From Seohaeicola saemankumensis (GTDB taxonomy: Bacteria; Pseudomonadota; Alphaproteobacteria; Rhodobacterales; Rhodobacteraceae), in assembly GCF_020171285.1 (NCBI RefSeq), contig NZ_JAIUZI010000001.1, forward strand, positions 1 to 64,000: a stretch of 64,000 nucleotides of DNA, given 5' to 3'. A model generated the notes under the pieces. It was not told the origin of the DNA. It ran no database searches and saw nothing but the letters and a program-made list of their open reading frames with translations. Each line of letters begins with the position of its first letter. The stretch's first letter is position 1. Made by a program: the position numbers and the translations under genes. This document shows positions 56,080 through 63,145 of the stretch, one piece after another.

Positions 56080-57294
56080 ATGGAACGCACACTCTACCGC
56101 GAGATCAAGGCCACCGGGCCGCTGTGGCAGGCGGCGGTCTGGCTGGGTCTGTTCGTGGCCGCGATGCTGGCCTCGGTCGTTTACGTCGAACACCACGGGC
56201 ACGCGGTGACGGGCATGACCAATCACGTGGTCTGGGGCCTGCCGCATGTCTTTGCGATCTTTCTGATCGTGGCGGCCTCGGGCGCGCTGAACGTGGCCTC
56301 GATGGCGTCCGTGTTCGACAAGACACAGTACAAACCGCTGGCGCGGCTCTCGGGCGTGCTGGCGATGGCGCTGCTGGTGGGCGGGCTGGCGGTTCTGGTG
56401 CTGGATCTGGGCCGTCCCGACCGGCTGCTGGTGGCGATGACCACCTATAACTTCCGATCGATCTTTGCCTGGAACGTGCTGCTTTATACCGGGTTTCTGG
56501 GCATCGTCGCGGTCTACCTCTTTGTCCAGATGTCGCGCGGGATGCCGCCGGGGGCGATCAGGTCGATGGGAACGCTGGCCTTTCTCTGGCGGCTGGCGCT
56601 GACCACCGGGACCGGCTCGATCTTTGGCTGGCTGGTGGCGCGGCCCGGTTATGACGCGGCGATCATGGCGCCGCTCTTTATCGCGATGAGCTTTTCCTTT
56701 GGGCTGGCGGTCTTCATTCTCGTGCTGACCGCACTTTACCGGCTGGCCGGGCGGCCGCTGGGGGCTGGGCTGGTGATCCGGATGGGGCGCCTGCTGGCGA
56801 TCTTTGCCGCGCTGGTTTTGTACTTTACTGCCGTACAGCACCTGACCAACCTTTATGCCGCCGAACACGCGGGGATCGAGGCGTTCATCCTGTCAGAGGG
56901 CGGGATGTACACCGCGTTGTTCTGGGGCGGGCAGGTGTTGATCGGCGGGCTGATCCCAATCGCGATGATCTACCACCCGACGTTCGGCAAGACCCCGCAA
57001 GCGGCCCGCGCGGCCTCGGTCTGTGTGGTGCTGGGCGGGTTTGCCCAGCTCTATGTCATTGTCATCGGCGGTCAGGTCTACCCGATGGAGCTTTTCCCTG
57101 GTTACGCGGTGACATCCGGTTTCGGCGACGGCGCGGTCGCGGCCTATCAGCCGCGCTGGCCGGAATTGCTGTTGGGGCTGGGCGGCGTGGCCATTTCCCT
57201 GCTGGCGACCGGGCTGGGGGCCAAGGTGCTGCGCATCCTGCCCACCAACCTGAGCGATGCCAACACGGGGTCCGACATTGGGCAGGAGGGATAG
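56080..57294 (+). CDS. dsrP: DsrP, NrfD-like membrane quinone-interacting subunit
   Basis: 404 residues, about ten membrane helices, of the NrfD/PsrC family. Completes the DsrMKJOP membrane complex. Follows dsrO by ten bases; its stop directly abuts the ATG of the YbiB-like gene at 57295. Confidence 0.94.
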   Translation: MERTLYREIKATGPLWQAAVWLGLFVAAMLASVVYVEHHGHAVTGMTNHVVWGLPHVFAIFLIVAASGALNVASMASVFDKTQYKPLARLSGVLAMALLVGGLAVLVLDLGRPDRLLVAMTTYNFRSIFAWNVLLYTGFLGIVAVYLFVQMSRGMPPGAIRSMGTLAFLWRLALTTGTGSIFGWLVARPGYDAAIMAPLFIAMSFSFGLAVFILVLTALYRLAGRPLGAGLVIRMGRLLAIFAALVLYFTAVQHLTNLYAAEHAGIEAFILSEGGMYTALFWGGQVLIGGLIPIAMIYHPTFGKTPQAARAASVCVVLGGFAQLYVIVIGGQVYPMELFPGYAVTSGFGDGAVAAYQPRWPELLLGLGGVAISLLATGLGAKVLRILPTNLSDANTGSDIGQEG

Positions 57295-58296
57295 ATGACG
57301 CATCCCTTTGCCAAATACGTGGCCATTCTTGGCCGGGGCAAAACCAAGCAGCGGCATCTGACGCTGGAGGAGTCGCGGGATGCCATGGGCATGATCCTGC
57401 GTGGTGAGGTTCTGCCCGAGCAACTGGGCGCCTTCCTGATGTTGTTGCGCCTAAAGGAGGAGGCGCCCGAGGAAATCGCCGGTTTTACGCTGGCGGTGCG
57501 TGACACATTGACCCCGCCGCCCGACCTGCCGCCGGTCGATCTGGACTGGTCGTCTTACGCGGGGAAACGGATTCAGCTGCCTTGGTTCGTGCTGGGCGTA
57601 TTGGCGCTGGTCAATGCGGGCTACAGCGTGTTGATGCATGGAACCGAGGGGCATACGCCGGGCCGGGTCTATACCCGCGAAACGCTGCAGCACCTTGGTT
57701 TGCCGGTGGCGGGGTCGCTGGACGAGGCTGCCGCCCAGATCCGCGCCCAGCGGTTTTCATACGTCCCGCTCGAAGTGCTCAGCCCGCGATTGCGGGAGTT
57801 GATCGACCTGCGCCCGGTCTTTGGCCTGCGGTCGCCGGTGCATTCCTTCTCGCGGATGATCAACCCGTTCAGCGCACAAACCATGATGATGGGGATTTTT
57901 CACCGTGGTTTCATGGATATCCACGCCGGCGCGGCGCGGATCCTCGGCCAACCCAGGATGGCGGTGTTTCGCGGCGAGGGCGGCGAGATCGAACGCCGCC
58001 CGAACAAGCCGACGCAGGTCTGGATCACCGAGGGTGACGCCGAGCCGCTGGTCGAAACCTGGCCCGCGCTGCTGGACGATCCGCATCAGCCCGCCGATGG
58101 CGCCATGGACCTGCACGAGATGGAGCGGGTCTGGCGCGGCGATAGCGAGCATGGCTATGCCGTGGCCTCGGTGGTCGGAACAATGGCAGTGACCCTGCGC
58201 ACTATGGGCAAGGCCGCGTCGATAACTGAGGCCGAAAGCCTGGCCAGCGGTATCTGGTCGGCCCGCAACCGCCGGTTTCTGGGGGTGGCGGCATGA
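57295..58296 (+). CDS. YbiB/TrpD2-like glycosyltransferase family 3 protein within the dsr operon
   Basis: 333 residues. N-terminal helical region (KTKQRHLTLEESRDAM... LLRLKEEAPEEIAGFTLAVR) and C-terminal part resemble anthranilate phosphoribosyltransferase, but the PRPP loop GTGGD is absent (LDWSSYAGKRIQLPWFVLG instead), while VLMHGTEGHTPGR aligns with the TrpD KHGNR region. That matches YbiB/TrpD2, known to bind nucleic acids and not to be a TrpD enzyme. It starts at the base after dsrP and overlaps dsrN by 4 bases (ATGA), so it is part of the operon; its role in sulfur oxidation is unknown. This is not a usual member of dsr operons in A. vinosum. Confidence 0.8.
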   Translation: MTHPFAKYVAILGRGKTKQRHLTLEESRDAMGMILRGEVLPEQLGAFLMLLRLKEEAPEEIAGFTLAVRDTLTPPPDLPPVDLDWSSYAGKRIQLPWFVLGVLALVNAGYSVLMHGTEGHTPGRVYTRETLQHLGLPVAGSLDEAAAQIRAQRFSYVPLEVLSPRLRELIDLRPVFGLRSPVHSFSRMINPFSAQTMMMGIFHRGFMDIHAGAARILGQPRMAVFRGEGGEIERRPNKPTQVWITEGDAEPLVETWPALLDDPHQPADGAMDLHEMERVWRGDSEHGYAVASVVGTMAVTLRTMGKAASITEAESLASGIWSARNRRFLGVAA

Positions 58297-59681
58297 GACA
58301 GGCGCCTCGGTTCATGATCGCCGCCGCGCACAAGTCGTCGGGCAAGACCGTGGTGTCCACAGGGCTCGCTGCCGCGTTTCGCGCGGCGGGCGAGGATTTG
58401 ACGACCTTCAAGAAGGGGCCGGACTATATCGACCCGATGTGGCTGGCCGCGGCCTCGGGCCGGGCCTGCCACAACCTCGATTTCAACGCCATGGGGCCGG
58501 ACGAGCTGACCAGCTGTTTTGCCACCCACGCCGGTGGGCTGTCTCTGGTGGAGGCCAACAAGGGCCTCTATGACGGCATGTCCTGCGATGGGTCGGACAG
58601 CAATGCCGAACTGGCCAAGCTGCTGGGGCTGCCGGTGGTTCTGGTGATCGACTCGGTGGGCATGACGCGTGGCATCGCGCCGTTGCTGTTAGGCTATTCC
58701 GCCTTTGACCCGGACGTGCAGATCGCCGGGGTGATCCTGAACCGGGTTGGCGGCATCCGTCACGAAGGCAAGCTGCGCAAGGCGGTCGAGACCTATACCG
58801 ACCTGGCCGTGCTGGGCAGCATCTGGCGCAACCCGGCGCTGGAGATCGGCGAACGGCACCTGGGGCTGACAACACCTGCCGAGACCGGCGCGCGCGACCA
58901 GATGATTGCGCGGATCGGTGAGATGGTGTCGGCCGGGGTCGATCTGGACGCCCTGCGGCAGCTTGCGTCAGCCGCGCCCGAGATGGTCGAACCGGCCCCC
59001 GCACCGGTGCCGGCCGCCGCCCATTCGGGGCTGCGCATCGGTATTCTGCGCGATGCCGCCTTTGGGTTCTATTACCCGGACGATCTGGCGGGGTTTGCGG
59101 ATGCGGGCGCGACGCTGGTGCCGGTGGACGCCATGCGCGACCGCGCCCTGCCGGATGTCGACGGGCTGTTCATCGGGGGCGGCTTCCCCGAGATGTGGCT
59201 GGACGAACTGGCCGCCAACCACCGCCTGCTGACGGATATCCGAACCCGGTTGCAGGCCGGGCTGCCATGTTATGCGGAATGCGGCGGGCTGATGTACCTG
59301 TGCGACAGCGTCACCATGCGGGGTCACACCCAGCCGATGGTCGGGCTGATCCCGGGCCGGGCGGTTATGCACAAGACGCCGCGGGGGCGGGGATATGTGC
59401 GGTTCACCGATACCGATCAGCACCCATGGGGGGGTACGGGGCCGGTCAGGGCGCATGAATTCCATTACGCCGGCATCGAAGGGCTTCCGCCCGATACCGT
59501 CTTTGCCCGGCAGCTGTCGCGCGGGGCCGGCGTGGACGGCCAGCGCGACGGAATCGTCGTCGCAAACACGCTGGCCGGATTCTGCCACCTCAGGCACACA
59601 CAGGCCAACCCCTGGGTCGATCATTTCCTGGGGTTCGTGGCGCGCTGCAAGGCCGGGGCCAAAAGCAAAACACCCGCCTGA
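58293..59681 (+). CDS. dsrN: DsrN, siroheme amidase (cobyrinate a,c-diamide synthase-like)
   Basis: 462 residues. N-terminal P-loop-like IAAAHKSSGKTVVSTGLAAAF, FKKGPDYIDPMW, and C-terminal glutaminase domain with GGFPEMW and CYAECGGLMYL (Cys-type class I amidotransferase). Amidates siroheme of DsrAB using Gln or ammonia and ATP. Ends the rightward operon; its TGA is in the loop of the terminator at 59669-59693. Confidence 0.94.
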   Translation: MRQAPRFMIAAAHKSSGKTVVSTGLAAAFRAAGEDLTTFKKGPDYIDPMWLAAASGRACHNLDFNAMGPDELTSCFATHAGGLSLVEANKGLYDGMSCDGSDSNAELAKLLGLPVVLVIDSVGMTRGIAPLLLGYSAFDPDVQIAGVILNRVGGIRHEGKLRKAVETYTDLAVLGSIWRNPALEIGERHLGLTTPAETGARDQMIARIGEMVSAGVDLDALRQLASAAPEMVEPAPAPVPAAAHSGLRIGILRDAAFGFYYPDDLAGFADAGATLVPVDAMRDRALPDVDGLFIGGGFPEMWLDELAANHRLLTDIRTRLQAGLPCYAECGGLMYLCDSVTMRGHTQPMVGLIPGRAVMHKTPRGRGYVRFTDTDQHPWGGTGPVRAHEFHYAGIEGLPPDTVFARQLSRGAGVDGQRDGIVVANTLAGFCHLRHTQANPWVDHFLGFVARCKAGAKSKTPA

Positions 59682-59693
59682 GCGGCGGGTGTT
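59669..59693. terminator. bidirectional terminator overlapping the dsrN stop codon
   Basis: AACACCCGCC (59669-59678), loop TGAGC, GGCGGGTGTT (59684-59693). The dsrN TGA is at the start of the loop. A-rich bases upstream (AAAAGCAAAA) would give a U-rich tail for leftward transcripts. Sits between the convergent dsrN and tusA genes. Confidence 0.75.
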
Positions 59694-59715
59694 GCATGTG
59701 GTAGTCCGGCCGGGA

Positions 59716-59940
59716 TCAGCTGCGCTTGATCTCAAAAGTATAAACGTCACCCTCGGTGTTCGAACTGAGCAATTCGTTGCCGGTCTGGTTGCAGAAGGCT
59801 GCAAAGTCGGCCACCGATCCCGGATCCGTCGCACGCACCTGCAGCACCTCGCCCGCAGGCATGGATTTCAGCATCTTCTTGGCTTTGATGATCGGCAGGG
59901 GACAATTCAACCCCTCGGCATTCAGCACATGTTCGGTCAC
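59716..59940 (-). CDS. tusA: TusA, sulfur carrier protein
   Basis: 74 residues with the CPxP motif in GLNCPLPIIKAKKML (Cys about residue 13). Carries persulfide sulfur toward DsrEFH in sulfur oxidisers. Starts at GTG 59940. Downstream of dsrE2 in a leftward pair; the usual rhodanese partner is not present here. Confidence 0.95.
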   Translation of the reverse strand: MTEHVLNAEGLNCPLPIIKAKKMLKSMPAGEVLQVRATDPGSVADFAAFCNQTGNELLSSNTEGDVYTFEIKRS

Positions 59941-59983
59941 GGTATTCAGCTCCTCTCTGAACGGATTGTCTGGTTTGTCGGGG

Positions 59984-60487
59984 TCAGATGAACAGGTTGA
60001 TGTCGGATTTCAGCGCCTTTTCCATGTAGGTAGCGGCGCCGCCCAGTTCGATTCCGTCGATCATGTCGTCCTTGGAATACTCGAACAGGTCCATTGTCAT
60101 CTGGCAGGCGATCAGCTTGACGTCGCATTCCACCGCGACATCGCGCAGCTCCTCGATCGAGGCGACGCCCTTTTTCTTCATCAGGTTCTTCATCATTTTG
60201 CCGGCCATTCCGCCGACGCCCGGCAACACCGCCATCATGTTCGGCATCGCCATGTGACCACCCGCCATCGGCATTTCCATCGCGGCGTTGCCCAGCGGCG
60301 TGAACTTCAGGTTCAGCTCTTTCTTCAGCAATGGCAGACCGTAGAACGTAAAGAACATGGTCACATCCACGTCCATCGCAGCGGCGGTCGTTCCAAGTAT
60401 GAACGGCGGATAGGCCCAGTCGAGTGATCCCTTTGTGACAATGATCGACATGCTCTTGGCGTTGTCGAGATCTCCGGTATCCAGCAT
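59984..60487 (-). CDS. dsrE2: DsrE2-like sulfurtransferase
   Basis: 167 residues, DsrE/DsrF/DrsH-like family. Conserved Cys in LIACQMTMDLFEYS (about 130). Methionine/glycine-rich segment in the middle (AMEMPMAGGHMAMPNM) is typical. Start ATG 60487 follows GGGGAGGAGAG. Works with TusA in feeding sulfur to Dsr. Divergent from the yeeE-like transporter. Confidence 0.92.
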   Translation of the reverse strand: MLDTGDLDNAKSMSIIVTKGSLDWAYPPFILGTTAAAMDVDVTMFFTFYGLPLLKKELNLKFTPLGNAAMEMPMAGGHMAMPNMMAVLPGVGGMAGKMMKNLMKKKGVASIEELRDVAVECDVKLIACQMTMDLFEYSKDDMIDGIELGGAATYMEKALKSDINLFI

Positions 60488-60704
60488 TTTCTCTCCTCCC
60501 CGGCAGTGCAATGCTCAAACCTTCATATTAAGATTATTGAATGAAATAATCCGCGCCGGGTCAAGTAAACAATGCGGATCACGGTTTGCACAGGAATCCG
60601 GCAGGGCGAAAGATTCTTTGCATATAAATAAGCGCATATGTTAATAAGTATGCATGAGCTGTCGCCAAGAGCAGCCAATCATACCCAAGCGGGGGGACAG
60701 TGAC
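60488..60704. promoter_or_regulatory. divergent regulatory region between dsrE2 and the sulfur transporter gene
   Basis: About 217 bases. AT-rich stretch at about 60600-60655 includes ATATAAATAAGCG (60622-60634), close to ATATATGTAAGCG before dsrA, and GCATAT/ATATGC-type symmetries. GGGGGGAC precedes ATG 60705. Likely sulfur-responsive promoters; the regulator is not in the window. Confidence 0.42.
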
Positions 60705-61799
60705 ATGCTGGAATTGTGGAAAGAAACCGTCGTTGAACAGGCGGCATTTTACATCGGGTGGGGCGGTCTGCTGATCGGTCTGATCTTTGGCTTTATCGTT
60801 TACCGGACCAACTTTTGCACGATGGGGTCGATTTCGGACATCCTGTCGTTTGGCGATTTCAAACGCTTTCGCGCCTGGCTGCTGGCCGGGGCCGTTGGGA
60901 TCATCGGCGTGGCCCTGATCGGCCGGGCCGAGATCGCCGAGATGGGCCAAACCATGTACCTCGCGCCCAGCTTTGCATGGGGTGCAAACATTGCCGGCGG
61001 GTTGCTGTTCGGCTTTGGCATGGTGTTCTCGGGTGGCTGTATCAGCCGCAACCTGGTGCGGGCCGGGGGCGGAGATCTACGCTCGATCGTTGTGCTGCTG
61101 ATCACCGGCATCTTTGCCTATATGACAATCGGTGGCCTGCTTGGTCCGCTGCGGGTGCTGGTGTTCACGCCGATGACCACGGACCTGGGCGCCGCCGGCA
61201 TGGAAACCCAAAGCCTGGGCGATGTGGTGGCGGCGCTGACCGGAATGGATCCGGCCACCGCGTCACTGGCATCGGTGATCGCGGTGGCGGGGGCGATCCT
61301 GGTCTACTGCTTCATGGACGCGAGTTTTCGCGGCTCCGCCCGCAATGTTATCGCCGGCGTCGGCATCGGGCTGTGCGTGGTGGCGGGCTGGTTCCTGACG
61401 GCGCTGGCATTTGACGATTTTGCCGATGTGCCGGTGCAGCTGATCTCGCTCAGCTTTGTGCGCCCCGCCGGCGACACGCTGGACTATGCCATGCGGTTCA
61501 CGGCGCTGGGCCCGCCGGGCTTTGGCATCGTGACCCTCGCCGGGACGTTGATCGGCGGGTTCCTCGGCGCGCTGTCGATGGGGCGGCTGCATCTGACAAC
61601 CTTTGCTGACAAGGCGGATTCGATCCGTAACATGCTCGGTGCGGCGTTGATGGGGGTGGGCGGCGTGCTGGCGCTGGGCTGCACCGTGGGGCAGGCGCTG
61701 ACCGGGTTTTCGACGCTGGCGGTGGGGTCGATCCTGACCTTTGTGTTCATCGTCCTGGGCGGCATCGTCGGGGTCAAGGCAATGGAACAGCTGGCCTGA
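60705..61799 (+). CDS. YeeE/YedE-family (TsuA-like) sulfur transporter
   Basis: 364 residues, about nine to ten membrane helices. Conserved cysteine-containing motifs: RTNFCTMGSISD, SGGCISRNLVRAG and LGCTVGQALTG, which line the thiosulfate pathway in TsuA. Likely imports thiosulfate or another sulfane species for the Dsr system. ATG 60705 after GGGGGGACAG; an earlier ATG (60654) would add a non-family extension. Confidence 0.9.
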   Translation: MLELWKETVVEQAAFYIGWGGLLIGLIFGFIVYRTNFCTMGSISDILSFGDFKRFRAWLLAGAVGIIGVALIGRAEIAEMGQTMYLAPSFAWGANIAGGLLFGFGMVFSGGCISRNLVRAGGGDLRSIVVLLITGIFAYMTIGGLLGPLRVLVFTPMTTDLGAAGMETQSLGDVVAALTGMDPATASLASVIAVAGAILVYCFMDASFRGSARNVIAGVGIGLCVVAGWFLTALAFDDFADVPVQLISLSFVRPAGDTLDYAMRFTALGPPGFGIVTLAGTLIGGFLGALSMGRLHLTTFADKADSIRNMLGAALMGVGGVLALGCTVGQALTGFSTLAVGSILTFVFIVLGGIVGVKAMEQLA

Positions 61800-61823
61800 C
61801 GCGGACGCCTGCCACCAGCGGAT

Positions 61824-61870
61824 CAAGAATTTTTCGAAAATTCTTGGCAAAAATCTTTGAAAGATTTTTG
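61824..61870. terminator. tandem double palindrome, copy D
   Basis: CAAGAATTTT-TCG-AAAATTCTTG (61824-61846) and CAAAAATCTTT-G-AAAGATTTTTG (61848-61870), bracketed by GATCAA (61821-61826) and TTGATC (61868-61873), which allow a larger alternative fold. Located between the convergent transporter and mrp genes, so a bidirectional terminator is likely. Confidence 0.6.
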
Positions 61871-61881
61871 ATCCGTCGCGA

Positions 61882-62982
61882 CTAGTCTTCGTCGGTTTCG
61901 GGAAACAGCCGGGTGGCGATGGTCAGCGCGATCTTGCGATAGGCCTGTGCGTGCGGCCCGTCGGGGTCGGTGACCATCACCGGCGTACCCGCGTCCGAGG
62001 TCTCGCGGATCGCCATGTGCAGAGGAATTGCCCCCAGGAACGGCACGCCCAGTCGGCGGGCGTCTTCCTCGGCGCCGCCATGGCCAAAGATATGCGACGT
62101 CTCACCGCAATGAGGGCAGACAAAGGCCGACATGTTCTCGATGATGCCGAAAATCGGGACATCGACGTTCTTGAACATCTTCAGCCCCTTGCGGGCGTCG
62201 ATCAGCGCCAGGTCCTGTGGCGTCGACACGATGACCGCACCCTGCAGCGGCACCTGTTGCGCCATGGTCAGTTGGGCGTCGCCGGTGCCGGGCGGCATGT
62301 CCAAAACCAGCACGTCCAATGCGCCCCAGTCCACCTCGCGGGTCATTTGCATCAGCGCCGACACCACCATCGGGCCGCGCCAGATGACTGGGTTGTCCTC
62401 TTCCATCAGAAAGCCCATCGACATGGTCTTGAGCCCATATTGCTCGATCGGCAGCACCCGGTCGTTTTCGATCTCGGGCCGCGCGGCGATGTTCATCAGC
62501 CGGGGCAGCGAGGGGCCGTAGATATCGGCGTCGAGCAATCCGGTCTTCAGCCCCAGCGACCGCAGCCCAAGTGCAAGGTTCACCGCCGTGGTGGATTTGC
62601 CGACGCCGCCCTTGCCCGAGGCCACGGCGATGATCGTCCGGATACCGGGGATCGCCGCGCTTTGCGGACGCATGTCCGGGCCGGGGGCCTCGGTCGGGCG
62701 CTTTTTCAGCTTCGGCGCCTCGGGAGCAGGTGGCGCGGCGCGTTCGGCTGTCATGACGACCAGCAACGTGCCGATGCCATCTAGCCCCTCCAGCTTGGCT
62801 TCGATCAGCGCCTTGAGCTCAGCCAGGTCGGCGGCATATCCGTCCGGCACGTTGACGGAGACCACAACCCTGTCGCCGTCGATCGAGATGTCGCGTTCGG
62901 TGATCATACCGGACCGGGCCAGGTCCATGCGTTGCCCCGGGACCGGAATGGTCGACAGGCGCGCCAGGATGACGTTCTTCAT
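61882..62982 (-). CDS. apbC: Mrp/ApbC-family Fe-S cluster carrier ATPase
   Basis: 366 residues. N-terminal MIP18-like domain (about 1-90), then P-loop NTPase with deviant Walker A SGKGGVGKSTTAVNLA (about 124-140), PPGTGDAQL (about 225) and the FVCPHCGETSHIFG cysteine pair for cluster binding. Delivers [4Fe-4S] clusters; plausible supplier for the many clusters of the Dsr proteins, although it is also a housekeeping gene. Start ATG 62982. Confidence 0.94.
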   Translation of the reverse strand: MKNVILARLSTIPVPGQRMDLARSGMITERDISIDGDRVVVSVNVPDGYAADLAELKALIEAKLEGLDGIGTLLVVMTAERAAPPAPEAPKLKKRPTEAPGPDMRPQSAAIPGIRTIIAVASGKGGVGKSTTAVNLALGLRSLGLKTGLLDADIYGPSLPRLMNIAARPEIENDRVLPIEQYGLKTMSMGFLMEEDNPVIWRGPMVVSALMQMTREVDWGALDVLVLDMPPGTGDAQLTMAQQVPLQGAVIVSTPQDLALIDARKGLKMFKNVDVPIFGIIENMSAFVCPHCGETSHIFGHGGAEEDARRLGVPFLGAIPLHMAIRETSDAGTPVMVTDPDGPHAQAYRKIALTIATRLFPETDED

Positions 62983-63089
62983 AGCTGCTCCCGCAAGATA
63001 AACAGGTATTCGAATGTTATAATGTGATCGCCATGGCGGGGCCAGAGTTTTTGGCGGCAGGCGGGGCAGGGGACCGCAAAAAAGGAAAC

Positions 63090-63118
63090 GGGCCGGTGGA
63101 GCTTTGCTCCACCGGCCC
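63090..63118 (-). terminator. rho-independent terminator for the leftward acidic-repeat gene
   Basis: GGGCCGGTGGAGC-TTT-GCTCCACCGGCCC. On the minus strand the stem is followed by a T-rich run (CGTTTCCTTTTTTGC). It lies 27 bases downstream of the stop at 63146, as expected for the end of that gene. Confidence 0.82.
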
Positions 63119-63145
63119 GCCTCTGTTTCAGACTATGGCCTTTAG

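Noticed and set aside
46630..57294. Reading the dsr genes as a sulfate-reduction pathway
   Set aside because: dsrEFH and dsrL are present, dsrD is not, and tusA/dsrE2 and a sulfur importer accompany them; these mark the oxidative type. DsrAB phylogeny could still overturn this.
57295..58296. Annotation as anthranilate phosphoribosyltransferase (trpD)
   Set aside because: The GTGGD PRPP-binding loop is missing and the setting is the dsr operon; YbiB/TrpD2-like fits better.
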